The notes under the pieces: generated by a model
What the model was told of the DNA's origin: nothing
Database searches by the model: none
The model's input: only the letters and a program-made list of their open reading frames with translations
NCBI GenBank assembly: GCA_945872325.1
Contig: CAMBZY010000211.1
Location: forward strand, 1-6,025
DNA from: Candidatus Kuenenia stuttgartensis
Lineage (GTDB): Bacteria; Planctomycetota; Planctomycetia; Isosphaerales; Isosphaeraceae
Length of the DNA stretch: 6,025 nucleotides
Direction: 5' to 3'
Shown here: positions 1-5,869 of the stretch, one piece after another
How the letters are laid out: the number at the start of each line of letters is the position of its first letter
Position numbering within the stretch: the first letter of the stretch is position 1
Made by a program: the position numbers and the translations under genes

Positions 1-132
1 TGTGGAGAGGTCAATCGAGATATCGATCTGGCCTGACGGAGGTGGGATGGCCACCCGAATCTCAGGAACACGGACCTCTGGGATTTGAATTTGTGCAATT
101 CCAAGCCAGATAAGAACTAAAGGCACGTTCAT
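1..132 (-). CDS. N-terminal fragment of an unrecognised exported or membrane-anchored protein, cut by the left edge
   Basis: Reading leftward from an ATG at 132-130 there is an open frame of 44 codons to the window edge. The protein starts MNVPLVLIWLGIAQIQ, a short hydrophobic segment like a weak signal peptide or anchor, and continues with an alternating stretch IPEVRVPEIRVAIPPP. An in-frame TAA lies 24 bases upstream, so this ATG is the first possible ATG start. An AAGG element lies about 11 bases before it. It follows the small lipoprotein gene on the same strand by 68 bases with no hairpin between, so the two are probably co-transcribed. I do not recognise the family, and too little is present to assign a function. 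The main doubt is whether the frame stays open to the left. Confidence 0.55.
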   Translation of the reverse strand, partial: MNVPLVLIWLGIAQIQIPEVRVPEIRVAIPPPSGQIDISIDLST

Positions 133-200
133 ACAGCCGTCATCCTTAAGTTCTTACAAGGCTATGAATGGGTGAATCTGACAGTTTATGTAAAGCCTGA

Positions 201-383
201 TTACTTGGCTTTTTTCTTGGTGGGCTCAGGGTTATATGGGTTGGAGAGTCCTCCAAATGGCGCATCAGGAGCGATTTTAGGTGTTTCCGGAGGAGGCGTG
301 GACGAGCTTTTCCCACCACAACCAGATATTGCCAATGGGCTTAAGGCGACAAGAACAATAGAGGCGAGCTTGGTGAAAGTCAT
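201..383 (-). CDS. Very small lipoprotein (60 aa) with a proline-rich body and lysine-rich tail
   Basis: Starting at the ATG at 383-381, the protein has a lysine at residue 5, a hydrophobic segment (residues 6-19) and a lipobox I19-S20-G21-C22, so it should be lipidated at Cys22 and leave a mature chain of 39 residues. The mature part is low complexity: Ser/Gly after the cysteine, a proline-rich stretch (PPPETPKIAP), an APFGGLSNPYNPEP segment and a basic end PTKKKAK. The frame can be extended to a TTG at 446, but that puts 21 charged residues before the signal peptide, so the internal ATG is preferred. The ribosome-binding site is weak (AAGAG about 10 bases upstream). Small lipoproteins of this kind are common in planctomycetes beside DUF1559 or other envelope genes. 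The antisense frame 172-408 is explained by this gene. Function is unknown. Confidence 0.68.
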   Translation of the reverse strand: MTFTKLASIVLVALSPLAISGCGGKSSSTPPPETPKIAPDAPFGGLSNPYNPEPTKKKAK

Positions 384-478
384 GATGAGTGTTCTCTTAA
401 GGAGTTGAGGACTTCGTATTTCCCTTCGCTTCCAACACCCTTCCAATGTTTTTTGAAAGTCTTTTGGAACGCCATGGA

Positions 479-507
479 ATTATCCGGCAAATCGAGCGAT
501 GGGTCTA
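479..507 (-). promoter_or_regulatory. Candidate sigma-70-type promoter for the leftward lipoprotein pair
   Basis: On the minus strand a TAGACC hexamer (502-507, four matches to TTGACA) and a GATAAT hexamer (479-484, five matches to TATAAT) are separated by 17 bases. Transcription would begin near 472 and leave a leader of about 88 bases before the lipoprotein ATG. That leader contains TTGGAA/TTCCAA elements (430-435, 441-446 and 464-469 on the plus strand), which can form a 6-bp stem. This is a motif match only. Confidence 0.35.
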
Positions 508-613
508 GGTGATTTCTCTAAATCTTGGTCTGGACATTTTCTCAGGCATGTGGTTCAAGGAACATCAACCGATCCGTCACCCGAAAGAACCTGAACGAAT
601 GAGGTAACTCACC

Positions 614-1192
614 ATGGCTCGCCTGAATCACACACAAAATGCACAGATCCTATTTCTGGTGATAGGTTTAGGTATCGGATTTGGAACCGGCTTTTTTGTT
701 GCTCCGTCACGAACTTTGCGAGCCTTGTCGCCTGAATCAACCGACAGTTCGCTCCTGATGAGCTGTATTGTCTCGATGGAATACAACGACGCCAGAAAAG
801 TTCAAACCCCTGTTGAGGGACTGGTTTACCTTGACTATCGTCGCGGCAAGCTGGTTGGTACCATGCCTGAACTTCGTCAGATTGGCCAACAATCAAAATA
901 TCTCAGTAATTTTACGGAACGTGATCTGGTGGAAGACTTTCAGATCGAGCCTGGAACCACTCCGCGTTTCATGATGTCAGCCATCGCCGCCGGGGCCATG
1001 ACCGATGGGGGTCAGCTACTGGTGGTTCTCGATACCCAGAGTCGCCAAACCCGTGTCTACAAGTTCAGCTACCAGCAGGCGGGTGTCGAGTTTAAGCCTC
1101 AGTTCAGTTTGGTCGAGAAAAAAGTTTTCGACTCCAAAACCAACGTTGAACCAGTTCGACCAGCCACCTTTCAGCCCTTCAATAAGCCCTAA
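614..1192 (+). CDS. Single-span membrane protein of unknown function, probably planctomycete-specific (192 aa)
   Basis: The ATG at 614 has a GAGGT ribosome-binding site at 601-605, 8 bases upstream. Residues 11-30 (ILFLVIGLGIGFGTGFFVA) form one membrane span or an uncleaved signal anchor, followed by about 160 soluble residues likely outside the inner membrane. Two strand-rich stretches stand out: GLVYLDYRRGKLVG (69-82) and GQLLVVLDTQSRQTRVYKF (133-151), with PRFMM (117-121) between them. From memory, small planctomycete proteins share this layout of LD..xG.L, then PR(F/Y)LM, then a final VxDTxS....VY strand pair. No name or function is known to me and no catalytic motif is evident. It stands alone on its strand and converges on the tolC-like gene, the two stop codons being 11 bases apart. 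Confidence 0.85.
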   Translation: MARLNHTQNAQILFLVIGLGIGFGTGFFVAPSRTLRALSPESTDSSLLMSCIVSMEYNDARKVQTPVEGLVYLDYRRGKLVGTMPELRQIGQQSKYLSNFTERDLVEDFQIEPGTTPRFMMSAIAAGAMTDGGQLLVVLDTQSRQTRVYKFSYQQAGVEFKPQFSLVEKKVFDSKTNVEPVRPATFQPFNKP

Positions 1193-1210
1193 TCCTAAAT
1201 AGGTTAGGGC
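1186..1210. terminator. Bidirectional hairpin overlapping both convergent stop codons
   Basis: GCCCTAA (1186-1192) pairs with TTAGGGC (1204-1210), and inside it CCT (1194-1196) pairs with AGG (1201-1203) around an AAAT loop with one bulged T at 1193. The left arm contains the TAA stop of the rightward membrane-protein gene and the right arm the stop of the leftward TolC-family gene. Neither side has a strong T run (ATAATT on the right, TTATTG on the left), so intrinsic termination may be partial. Confidence 0.5.
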
Positions 1211-2805
1211 ATAATTCGGGCACTCACGACCGTGTTCACTCTTAATGATGCACGGCGAAGGCGGGCGAGACTATCTCGATATTGCCGAACGGCATCGTTG
1301 TATTCTCGCTGTGCATCAAGAAATTGACGAAGCTCCAACTCACCACTGCTAAAGAGTTTCAAGGTGTTTTCACGCACTTGGGCTGCGGCTGGAACGATGT
1401 CTGATTCCAGTCGTTCAACAGTCCTCAGTGAAATCTTGAATTCCTCACTGGCTGTAAAGACTTCGGACTTCACCCGACGCTCAATCGCCTGAACTTCCAA
1501 ACGGCTTTGATCCACGTTCAAGCGGGCTCGGGCGATGTTGCCCTGATTGCGGTTAAAAACTGGCAACGGAACGGTCACTCCAAGAGCCCAGCTATGGGCG
1601 GGTGGCAAGCCTTGGGGGCTATTATTCTGCATCGTATAAGGTTGATACAGCAGATAGACATCGCTGAACCGATTCGCTCTGGCTAGATAGACATCTTCGT
1701 TGGCTCGTTCGATTCCAATCCGAAACGACTGCAGGTCGGGCCTGCTGTTGTAAGCGAGTCCCAGCAAGGTGTTATAGTCAGGCGCCGGTGGTGAGGCTGG
1801 CCGAAGCAGGCCTCGAATTTCGAATTCGTCTGGGTCGTCGATATTCAGATTTAATATCGTGGCCAATTCTTGCTTCACTTTTCGAAGCGCAATTTCGGAA
1901 TCTTCCAAACCGACCTGAGCGGCACTTCTTTGGATCTTGACCCTGTTGACGTCCGCCAGGGTTCGGTCGCCCTTTTTGAAAAGCTCTTCCGTCACAGTCA
2001 CCACACGCTCGAAACTTTCGGCACTGGCCTGAGCATATCGAACGGTTTCGCGAGCCGCGAGTGCATCCACAAATAACGTATAAAGATCGTTGATCATGAG
2101 CCTTACGGAATCTTGATACTGGGCCTCCATAACGCGACGGGCCTGAACAGCGACTCTGACCCGCGCTTGTCGTTTGCGGGACAAGTCGAGCGGCACAGTC
2201 ACGTTGAGATCGTATTGCGTTTGGCCACCGGGCTTTTTGTCATTAAATTTGCCGTAAGGAATGAGCTGGGTGTCGAAATAGAGGAACGGGTTGGATCGCA
2301 AGCCAGCCGTGAGGATATCGGCATCTGCCTGAGGCAATTCCAAAGCCCTGGCGCGAAGTTCGACGTTGGTTGCAACCAGTTGCTCGATGGCTGAATCCAG
2401 CGAAAGGCCATTGATTGGGCCTTCGGTTTCATCCTGCGAAAGTGTGGGCAGACTGAGTGGCCCGTAAACCGGTAAGTCGGTGATCGGCATGGCTTCAGGC
2501 TTACCCAGGGCTGAACTTGGGGGAGCCGAAATGCGGATCGTGCCTGGCTGAGTAATCGTAGTCGGAACGCGAGGCGCACCCTGACCGGGACTAGCCCCGA
2601 CAAACCCTTGTTGGGCAGGATTTGTATCGAGAGAATTCACCTGAGAATCGCCAGGAGCACGCCCAAGCAACGATGCGCCTGGGCTGTAAGTTATGACTGC
2701 TTCGGGTGTTGTTGGCGATTGGGCGGCAGCAGATACGCACCATAACAGAGTCAGACAGGAAAGCCTGCGTCGTGTTGCGACTCTTCGAAAAATGCTAGGA
2801 TTCAT
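1204..2805 (-). CDS. TolC-family outer membrane efflux protein (533 aa), CzcC/CusC-like
   Basis: This encodes an outer membrane channel that would work with an inner membrane pump and a periplasmic adaptor. Residues 1-28 are a signal peptide (arginine-rich start, LTLLWCVSAAA, cleavage probably after A28). A proline-rich, probably disordered stretch (29-132) follows. Then come two outer membrane efflux (OEP) repeats, about 134-325 (start GLSLDSAIEQLVATN) and 343-525. The second contains LGVTVPLPVFNRNQGNIARA (408-427), typical of the CzcC/CusC metal-efflux branch, and long coiled-coil helices. CzcC-type proteins are usually near 420 residues, so the N-terminal linker is an addition. The frame extends two codons to a TTG at 2811, but GAGGA at 2815-2819 is correctly spaced for the ATG at 2805 and too close for the TTG. 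No pump or adaptor gene is in the window, and the neighbours are convergent and divergent, so it is probably transcribed alone. Substrate is unknown. Confidence 0.93.
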   Translation of the reverse strand: MNPSIFRRVATRRRLSCLTLLWCVSAAAQSPTTPEAVITYSPGASLLGRAPGDSQVNSLDTNPAQQGFVGASPGQGAPRVPTTITQPGTIRISAPPSSALGKPEAMPITDLPVYGPLSLPTLSQDETEGPINGLSLDSAIEQLVATNVELRARALELPQADADILTAGLRSNPFLYFDTQLIPYGKFNDKKPGGQTQYDLNVTVPLDLSRKRQARVRVAVQARRVMEAQYQDSVRLMINDLYTLFVDALAARETVRYAQASAESFERVVTVTEELFKKGDRTLADVNRVKIQRSAAQVGLEDSEIALRKVKQELATILNLNIDDPDEFEIRGLLRPASPPAPDYNTLLGLAYNSRPDLQSFRIGIERANEDVYLARANRFSDVYLLYQPYTMQNNSPQGLPPAHSWALGVTVPLPVFNRNQGNIARARLNVDQSRLEVQAIERRVKSEVFTASEEFKISLRTVERLESDIVPAAAQVRENTLKLFSSGELELRQFLDAQREYNDAVRQYRDSLARLRRASLRVNTVVSARIMP

Positions 2806-2814
2806 GCCCAATCG

Positions 2815-2819
2815 TCCTC
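2815..2819 (-). promoter_or_regulatory. Ribosome-binding site that fixes the tolC-like start
   Basis: Read on the minus strand this is GAGGA, 9 bases before the ATG at 2805-2803. The upstream TTG at 2811-2809 would leave only 3 bases of spacing, so the ATG is the better start. Confidence 0.6.
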
Positions 2820-2831
2820 GATACTAAGGCT

Positions 2832-2852
2832 CAGGTCCGCTGGACTGACCTG
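2832..2852. promoter_or_regulatory. Inverted repeat CAGGTC-N9-GACCTG in the leader of the tolC-like gene; operator or hairpin
   Basis: CAGGTC (2832-2837) and GACCTG (2847-2852) are perfect inverted half-sites. A second, competing inner palindrome GTCC-GCT-GGAC is nested within them. A third CAGGTC lies at 2883-2888 inside GCCAGGTCATGGC. A weak minus-strand promoter can be drawn (ATGACC, complement of 2885-2890; TAAAAA, complement of 2861-2866; 18-base spacing), which would place the third half-site on the -35 and the repeat just after the transcription start. On the plus strand the hairpin is followed by TTTTT (2853-2857) and resembles an intrinsic terminator pointing towards thiSG. Operator and terminator readings are both possible. 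Confidence 0.4.
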
Positions 2853-3006
2853 TTTTTCAATTTTTACGATTCTGGATCTTGCCAGGTCATGGCACGACGG
2901 AATCGATTGTTATCCTCATGATCGACACAATGGGGGTAAGGTTATAGTGGTTTTGATTAAAAAGCGTTTTATCTTGGTTTTAACCGTTGTGATAGAGGCA
3001 ACAACG

Positions 3007-3036
3007 TTGCCGCATGCCATGTTTTTTTCGTATAAT
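3007..3036 (+). promoter_or_regulatory. Sigma-70-type promoter for thiSG
   Basis: TTGCCG (3007-3012, four matches to TTGACA) is followed after 18 bases by a perfect TATAAT (3031-3036). Transcription would begin at about A3043, giving a leader of only 33-48 bases before the GTG starts at 3076 or 3091. A leader this short leaves no room for a TPP riboswitch, and no THI-box consensus is visible upstream. Confidence 0.6.
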
Positions 3037-3090
3037 GGGAGGATCATCGGACCATATTTTGCCGTCTGCCACCGGGTGAGCCTCAAAAAA

Positions 3091-4140
3091 GTGACAACCA
3101 ACCAAGCGACGATTCGAATTATCCTGAACGGGCAAGACCATGAATTGGCTGACGGCTCGACAGTGGCCGACATGATCGCCGCTTTACGACTTCGTCCGGA
3201 ACACGTGGCAGTGGAATGCAACAAAACTCTGATCTCTCGTAAAGTCCATTCAGAGACAAGACTTAGCCAAGGCGATGAGGTCGAAGTGGTGACACTTGTT
3301 GGTGGAGGTGCCCCTACAGGCAATGGCGAAGATTTGATCCCGCCCCTCAAAATTGGAACGCACACCCTGACGAACCGGTTGATGGTGGGAACAGGGAAGT
3401 ATGCGACCTTGGAACTGATGCAGGAATGCCTGGAAGCCTCTGGCGCCGAAGTGATTACGGTGGCTGTGAGGCGCGAACGGCTTTCCGACAAATCAGGCCG
3501 TAACATCCTTGATTTTATTGACTTAAAGAAGCACACCATCCTGCCCAACACAGCAGGTTGTTTTACGGCTGAAGAGGCTCTCAGAACCGCTCGGCTAGGC
3601 CGCGAGTTGCTGGAAGGGCTGGGAAATGCTGGAGCAGACTGGGTCAAGCTGGAAGTTTTGTCTGATCCACGCACGCTTCTACCCGACCCAATGGCCACGG
3701 TTCTGGCAACCGAAGTGCTTGTTAAAGAAGGCTTTCAGGTGCTTTGCTACACGAGCGATTGCCCTGTGACTGCCAGACGATTGAAGGCTGTTGGTGCGGC
3801 ATGTGTGATGCCAGCTGGAAGTCCCATCGGGTCTGGCCAGGGGGTTTTGAATCCGTCCAGTATTCGGATCATTCTGGAAGATTTGAAGGGCGAAGATCCG
3901 GACTATCCGGTCGTGATCGACGCCGGTGTAGGGACAGCCAGCGACGTGGCTTTCGCGATGGAACTCGGTTGCGATGGGGTACTTCTGAATACCGGGATCG
4001 CATCGGCTCAGGATCCTTTGAGAATGGCGTTTGCGATGCGCCATGCCATGACGGCTGGTTATCTCGCAGCTCGATCCGGGCGGATTCCACGCAAGTTATA
4101 TGCGACGGCATCTAGCCCGATTGATGGTTTGATTCGATAA
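3091..4140 (+). CDS. thiSG: Bifunctional sulfur carrier ThiS / thiazole synthase ThiG fusion (349 aa)
   Basis: This makes the thiazole phosphate part of thiamine in the cytoplasm. ThiS carries sulfur as a C-terminal thiocarboxylate; ThiG condenses it with deoxyxylulose 5-phosphate and dehydroglycine. Residues 7-73 are a ThiS beta-grasp domain (IRIILNGQDHELADGSTVADMI through VVTLVGGG, with G71-G72-G73). A short linker (APTGNGEDLIPP) leads to ThiG, about 84-349. ThiG landmarks are GTGKYAT (100-106), LPNTAGC (151-157), WVKLEV with the Schiff-base lysine K186 and E188, LLPDP, MPAGSPIGSGQG, VIDAGVG with D277, and LLNTGIA. The frame is open back to a GTG at 2947, but a perfect -10 box lies in that extension. 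GTG 3091 is preferred (GGTGA at 3075-3079, A-rich spacer, ThiS-like length); GTG 3076 is the alternative. No other thi gene is in the window. Fusions of this type are known. The large antisense frame 2916-3698 is a shadow. Confidence 0.93.
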   Translation: MTTNQATIRIILNGQDHELADGSTVADMIAALRLRPEHVAVECNKTLISRKVHSETRLSQGDEVEVVTLVGGGAPTGNGEDLIPPLKIGTHTLTNRLMVGTGKYATLELMQECLEASGAEVITVAVRRERLSDKSGRNILDFIDLKKHTILPNTAGCFTAEEALRTARLGRELLEGLGNAGADWVKLEVLSDPRTLLPDPMATVLATEVLVKEGFQVLCYTSDCPVTARRLKAVGAACVMPAGSPIGSGQGVLNPSSIRIILEDLKGEDPDYPVVIDAGVGTASDVAFAMELGCDGVLLNTGIASAQDPLRMAFAMRHAMTAGYLAARSGRIPRKLYATASSPIDGLIR

Positions 4141-4157
4141 TTCATCCAACAAAAATG

Positions 4158-4184
4158 GGCCGGTCTCAAATGAATGAGCCGGCC
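4158..4184 (-). terminator. Intrinsic terminator of the DUF1559 transcript, shared with convergent thiSG
   Basis: GGCCGG (4158-4163) pairs with CCGGCC (4179-4184), extended inward by CTC (4165-4167) with GAG (4176-4178) past a bulged T at 4164, around an 8-base loop. Read leftward the stem is followed by CATTTTTG, a T run, 36 bases past the DUF1559 stop. Read rightward there is no long T run, so it may serve thiSG (stop at 4140) only partly. Confidence 0.7.
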
Positions 4185-4219
4185 ACATCATTCGTAATTC
4201 TAGTGAGTTACATCACGGA

Positions 4220-5305
4220 TCAATAAGAATCCGCGCTGATCACTTCTCCACCATTCTTGGTGCCGAGGGCCCACCAGGTGATGTCCGAAATGGAATCTTT
4301 GACAAACTTCACGGAACCGTCAGCGAACAGAGTGTTGACGCCGCCCGGGTGATAGCTTCTTGAGCTGTAGATACCTGAGCCAGCTGGGCCGAGGTTCTTG
4401 GTAGGCCAAGAGTTACAGTTAGGGAAGTTCGAATTTGGGGTCAATGCCATATTGGCAATAGCACCCATGGCCACGCGACCATACGTCCAATAAACGTGTC
4501 CGGCACCCCATTGAAAGGAGACGACGGACATGGTCAGGGTCGGGCTATCGTAAGCGGAGTTGCCGTTATCTTTGGAACGAAGTGTGGCGCAATTGCCCAC
4601 ATAGGCCAGAAGTTCGGCCTTTTGGGCAGGGAATGTCGAGGCATTGTTCCCACCAAATCCCGTGCTCACGCTGTCGTAAGCGTCCGACTTTGACTTGTTT
4701 GGGGAAAGATCGCCACGCAGGACTTCCAGAACCATCACGGTATTGCTGGTCCCGTCTGAGAACTGGGAGATCGGAACGGAGGTTCCGTAAGCGAAAGCAC
4801 CTGTCTGTGGAGCACCGCCCGCAACATCGCCCCAATTCCATTGAGGGCCATAGCTTGCGGCGTAATCAGTTCCAGAAAAGAATGGTGAATTGCCGTTGGA
4901 TGGGCAGAAGAATGACGTGACGGCCGCGTTGCGAACCGTCGTATTTTGACCGTTAGTGCCACCATAGACGGCACCCATGTCAAAGTTGAAATTATTGTAA
5001 AGCACGCCACCTTCGATGTGGGATGCGATGCGAAGGAGTACGCTTGGACCTTGGTCAGGACTGGTCGAGGTTGGGCCACTGCGTGTCAATAAAGCCAGTG
5101 GGGCGAACCCGCCGAAGGTGTTTTCGTAGTTGTGGAGTGCGAGACCAATTTGCTTCAGATTATTGATGCACTGAGTACGGCGGGCTGCCTCACGAGCCGA
5201 TTGAACGGCGGGCAGAAGGAGCGAGATCAGGACCGCGATAATTGCGATCACCACCAGCAGTTCGATCAGGGTAAAGCCCCGAGCTTTTGGGGAAGTCAAT
5301 TTCAT
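4220..5305 (-). CDS. DUF1559 protein with type IV prepilin-like N-terminal cleavage/methylation domain (361 aa)
   Basis: The N-terminus is a class III signal: MKLTSPKARG, then FTLIELLVVI with cleavage expected at G10|F11 and the conserved glutamate at +5 (E15), and a hydrophobic helix to about residue 33. A prepilin peptidase should cut and N-methylate it, so it may join a pseudopilus or sit in the inner membrane. The segment PAVQSAREAARRTQCINNLKQ (32-52) is characteristic of DUF1559, and the C-terminal signature YHPGGVNTLFADGSVKF (318-334) is intact, so the gene looks full-length. Start choice is clear: GGAG at 5312-5315 lies 6 bases before the ATG. It follows a small lipoprotein gene on the same strand by 60 bases and ends before a terminator at 4158-4184. 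The family is expanded to many copies in planctomycetes; its individual roles are largely unknown. Confidence 0.95.
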   Translation of the reverse strand: MKLTSPKARGFTLIELLVVIAIIAVLISLLLPAVQSAREAARRTQCINNLKQIGLALHNYENTFGGFAPLALLTRSGPTSTSPDQGPSVLLRIASHIEGGVLYNNFNFDMGAVYGGTNGQNTTVRNAAVTSFFCPSNGNSPFFSGTDYAASYGPQWNWGDVAGGAPQTGAFAYGTSVPISQFSDGTSNTVMVLEVLRGDLSPNKSKSDAYDSVSTGFGGNNASTFPAQKAELLAYVGNCATLRSKDNGNSAYDSPTLTMSVVSFQWGAGHVYWTYGRVAMGAIANMALTPNSNFPNCNSWPTKNLGPAGSGIYSSRSYHPGGVNTLFADGSVKFVKDSISDITWWALGTKNGGEVISADSY

Positions 5306-5365
5306 GAAAAACTCCGAATCTTGATGAGAAAACTAGTGATACAACCGAAGCCAAGAACCGCAACG

Positions 5366-5554
5366 TTACTTCTTTTTCGCTGAGACATTCTTGGTCGAAG
5401 TTTCTTCGCCCTTGAATTCTGGAATCGGGCCGCCACCTTCAAACGTTTTTGGGGTTGAGGACCAACTGCCTGAACACCCGCTCAACGTAAAAACCCCTAC
5501 AGCAAAGCATAGGACGATGCAAAGCGCCTTTGTGGCTTTGATAATACCAATCAT
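5366..5554 (-). CDS. Very small lipoprotein (62 aa) upstream of the DUF1559 gene
   Basis: From the ATG at 5554-5552 the protein has lysines at residues 6 and 9, a hydrophobic stretch (ALCIVLCFAVGVFT, 10-23) and a canonical lipobox L24-S25-G26-C27, followed by serine at +2. The mature chain is only 36 residues: SGSWSSTPKTFEGGGPIPEF, then a charged end finishing SAKKK. A longer frame starts at ATG 5635 but lacks a ribosome-binding site and would bury the signal peptide. The internal ATG has GGAA at 5562-5565, 7 bases upstream. The gene precedes the DUF1559 gene by 60 bases with no hairpin between, so the two are likely one transcript. It resembles the other mini-lipoprotein (201-383) in layout and lysine-rich tail rather than in residue-by-residue sequence. 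Function is unknown; a partner role to the pseudopilin-like protein is a guess. Confidence 0.72.
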   Translation of the reverse strand: MIGIIKATKALCIVLCFAVGVFTLSGCSGSWSSTPKTFEGGGPIPEFKGEETSTKNVSAKKK

Positions 5555-5667
5555 GATTTTGTTCCGAAGAAGATTGATGGACGCGTTACCTGGAATGGCA
5601 ACGAAATCTACATCTGAAAATGCAGAGAACTTCATAGATAAACGTAACGGAGGTGTAATGCAAGACC

Positions 5668-5683
5668 TGTTACAAAATGTTAC
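5668..5683. repeat. Short direct repeat TGTTAC-AAAA-TGTTAC, possible regulator site
   Basis: Two identical TGTTAC hexamers at 5668-5673 and 5678-5683 are 10 bp apart, one helical turn, about 115 bases upstream of the leftward lipoprotein start. Further GTTAC/GTAAC elements lie near 5584 and 5644. Same-face direct repeats are typical of response-regulator dimers, but no regulator is identified. Confidence 0.3.
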
Positions 5684-5869
5684 GAATTTTTAGAGAAGAT
5701 TTCGTTTTTGAGGGTTCGATACTGCCAACGGTCGAGAATGAGAATTTTTACAGGATATACCGAAAGCGGCCAGCACGAATGGGAAATCTTTGATCTCATG
5801 CTGTTGGGTGCAACACCTTAAATTGTAAATGGTTGTGCTGGAGCAGTTATTCTCTAATGCGGCCCTTGC

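Noticed and set aside
172..408. Rightward open frame of 78 codons
   Set aside because: It is antisense to the small lipoprotein, which has a proper signal peptide and lipobox. This frame has no ribosome-binding site or domain.
2199..2603. Leftward 134-codon frame inside the tolC-like gene
   Set aside because: It is a shifted-frame shadow of the TolC-family coding sequence, whose own frame is intact from end to end.
2821..3090. Possible TPP riboswitch before thiSG
   Set aside because: No THI-box consensus or typical paired arms are visible, and the predicted transcription start near 3043 leaves too short a leader.
2916..3698. Leftward open frame of 260 codons, antisense to thiSG
   Set aside because: Serine- and arginine-rich with no recognisable domain, and fully overlapped by the strongly supported ThiS-ThiG coding sequence. 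It is a codon-pattern shadow.
5705..5735. GGTTCGAT resembling a tRNA T-loop
   Set aside because: The flanking bases do not form a T stem, and no acceptor, D or anticodon arm can be drawn around it.
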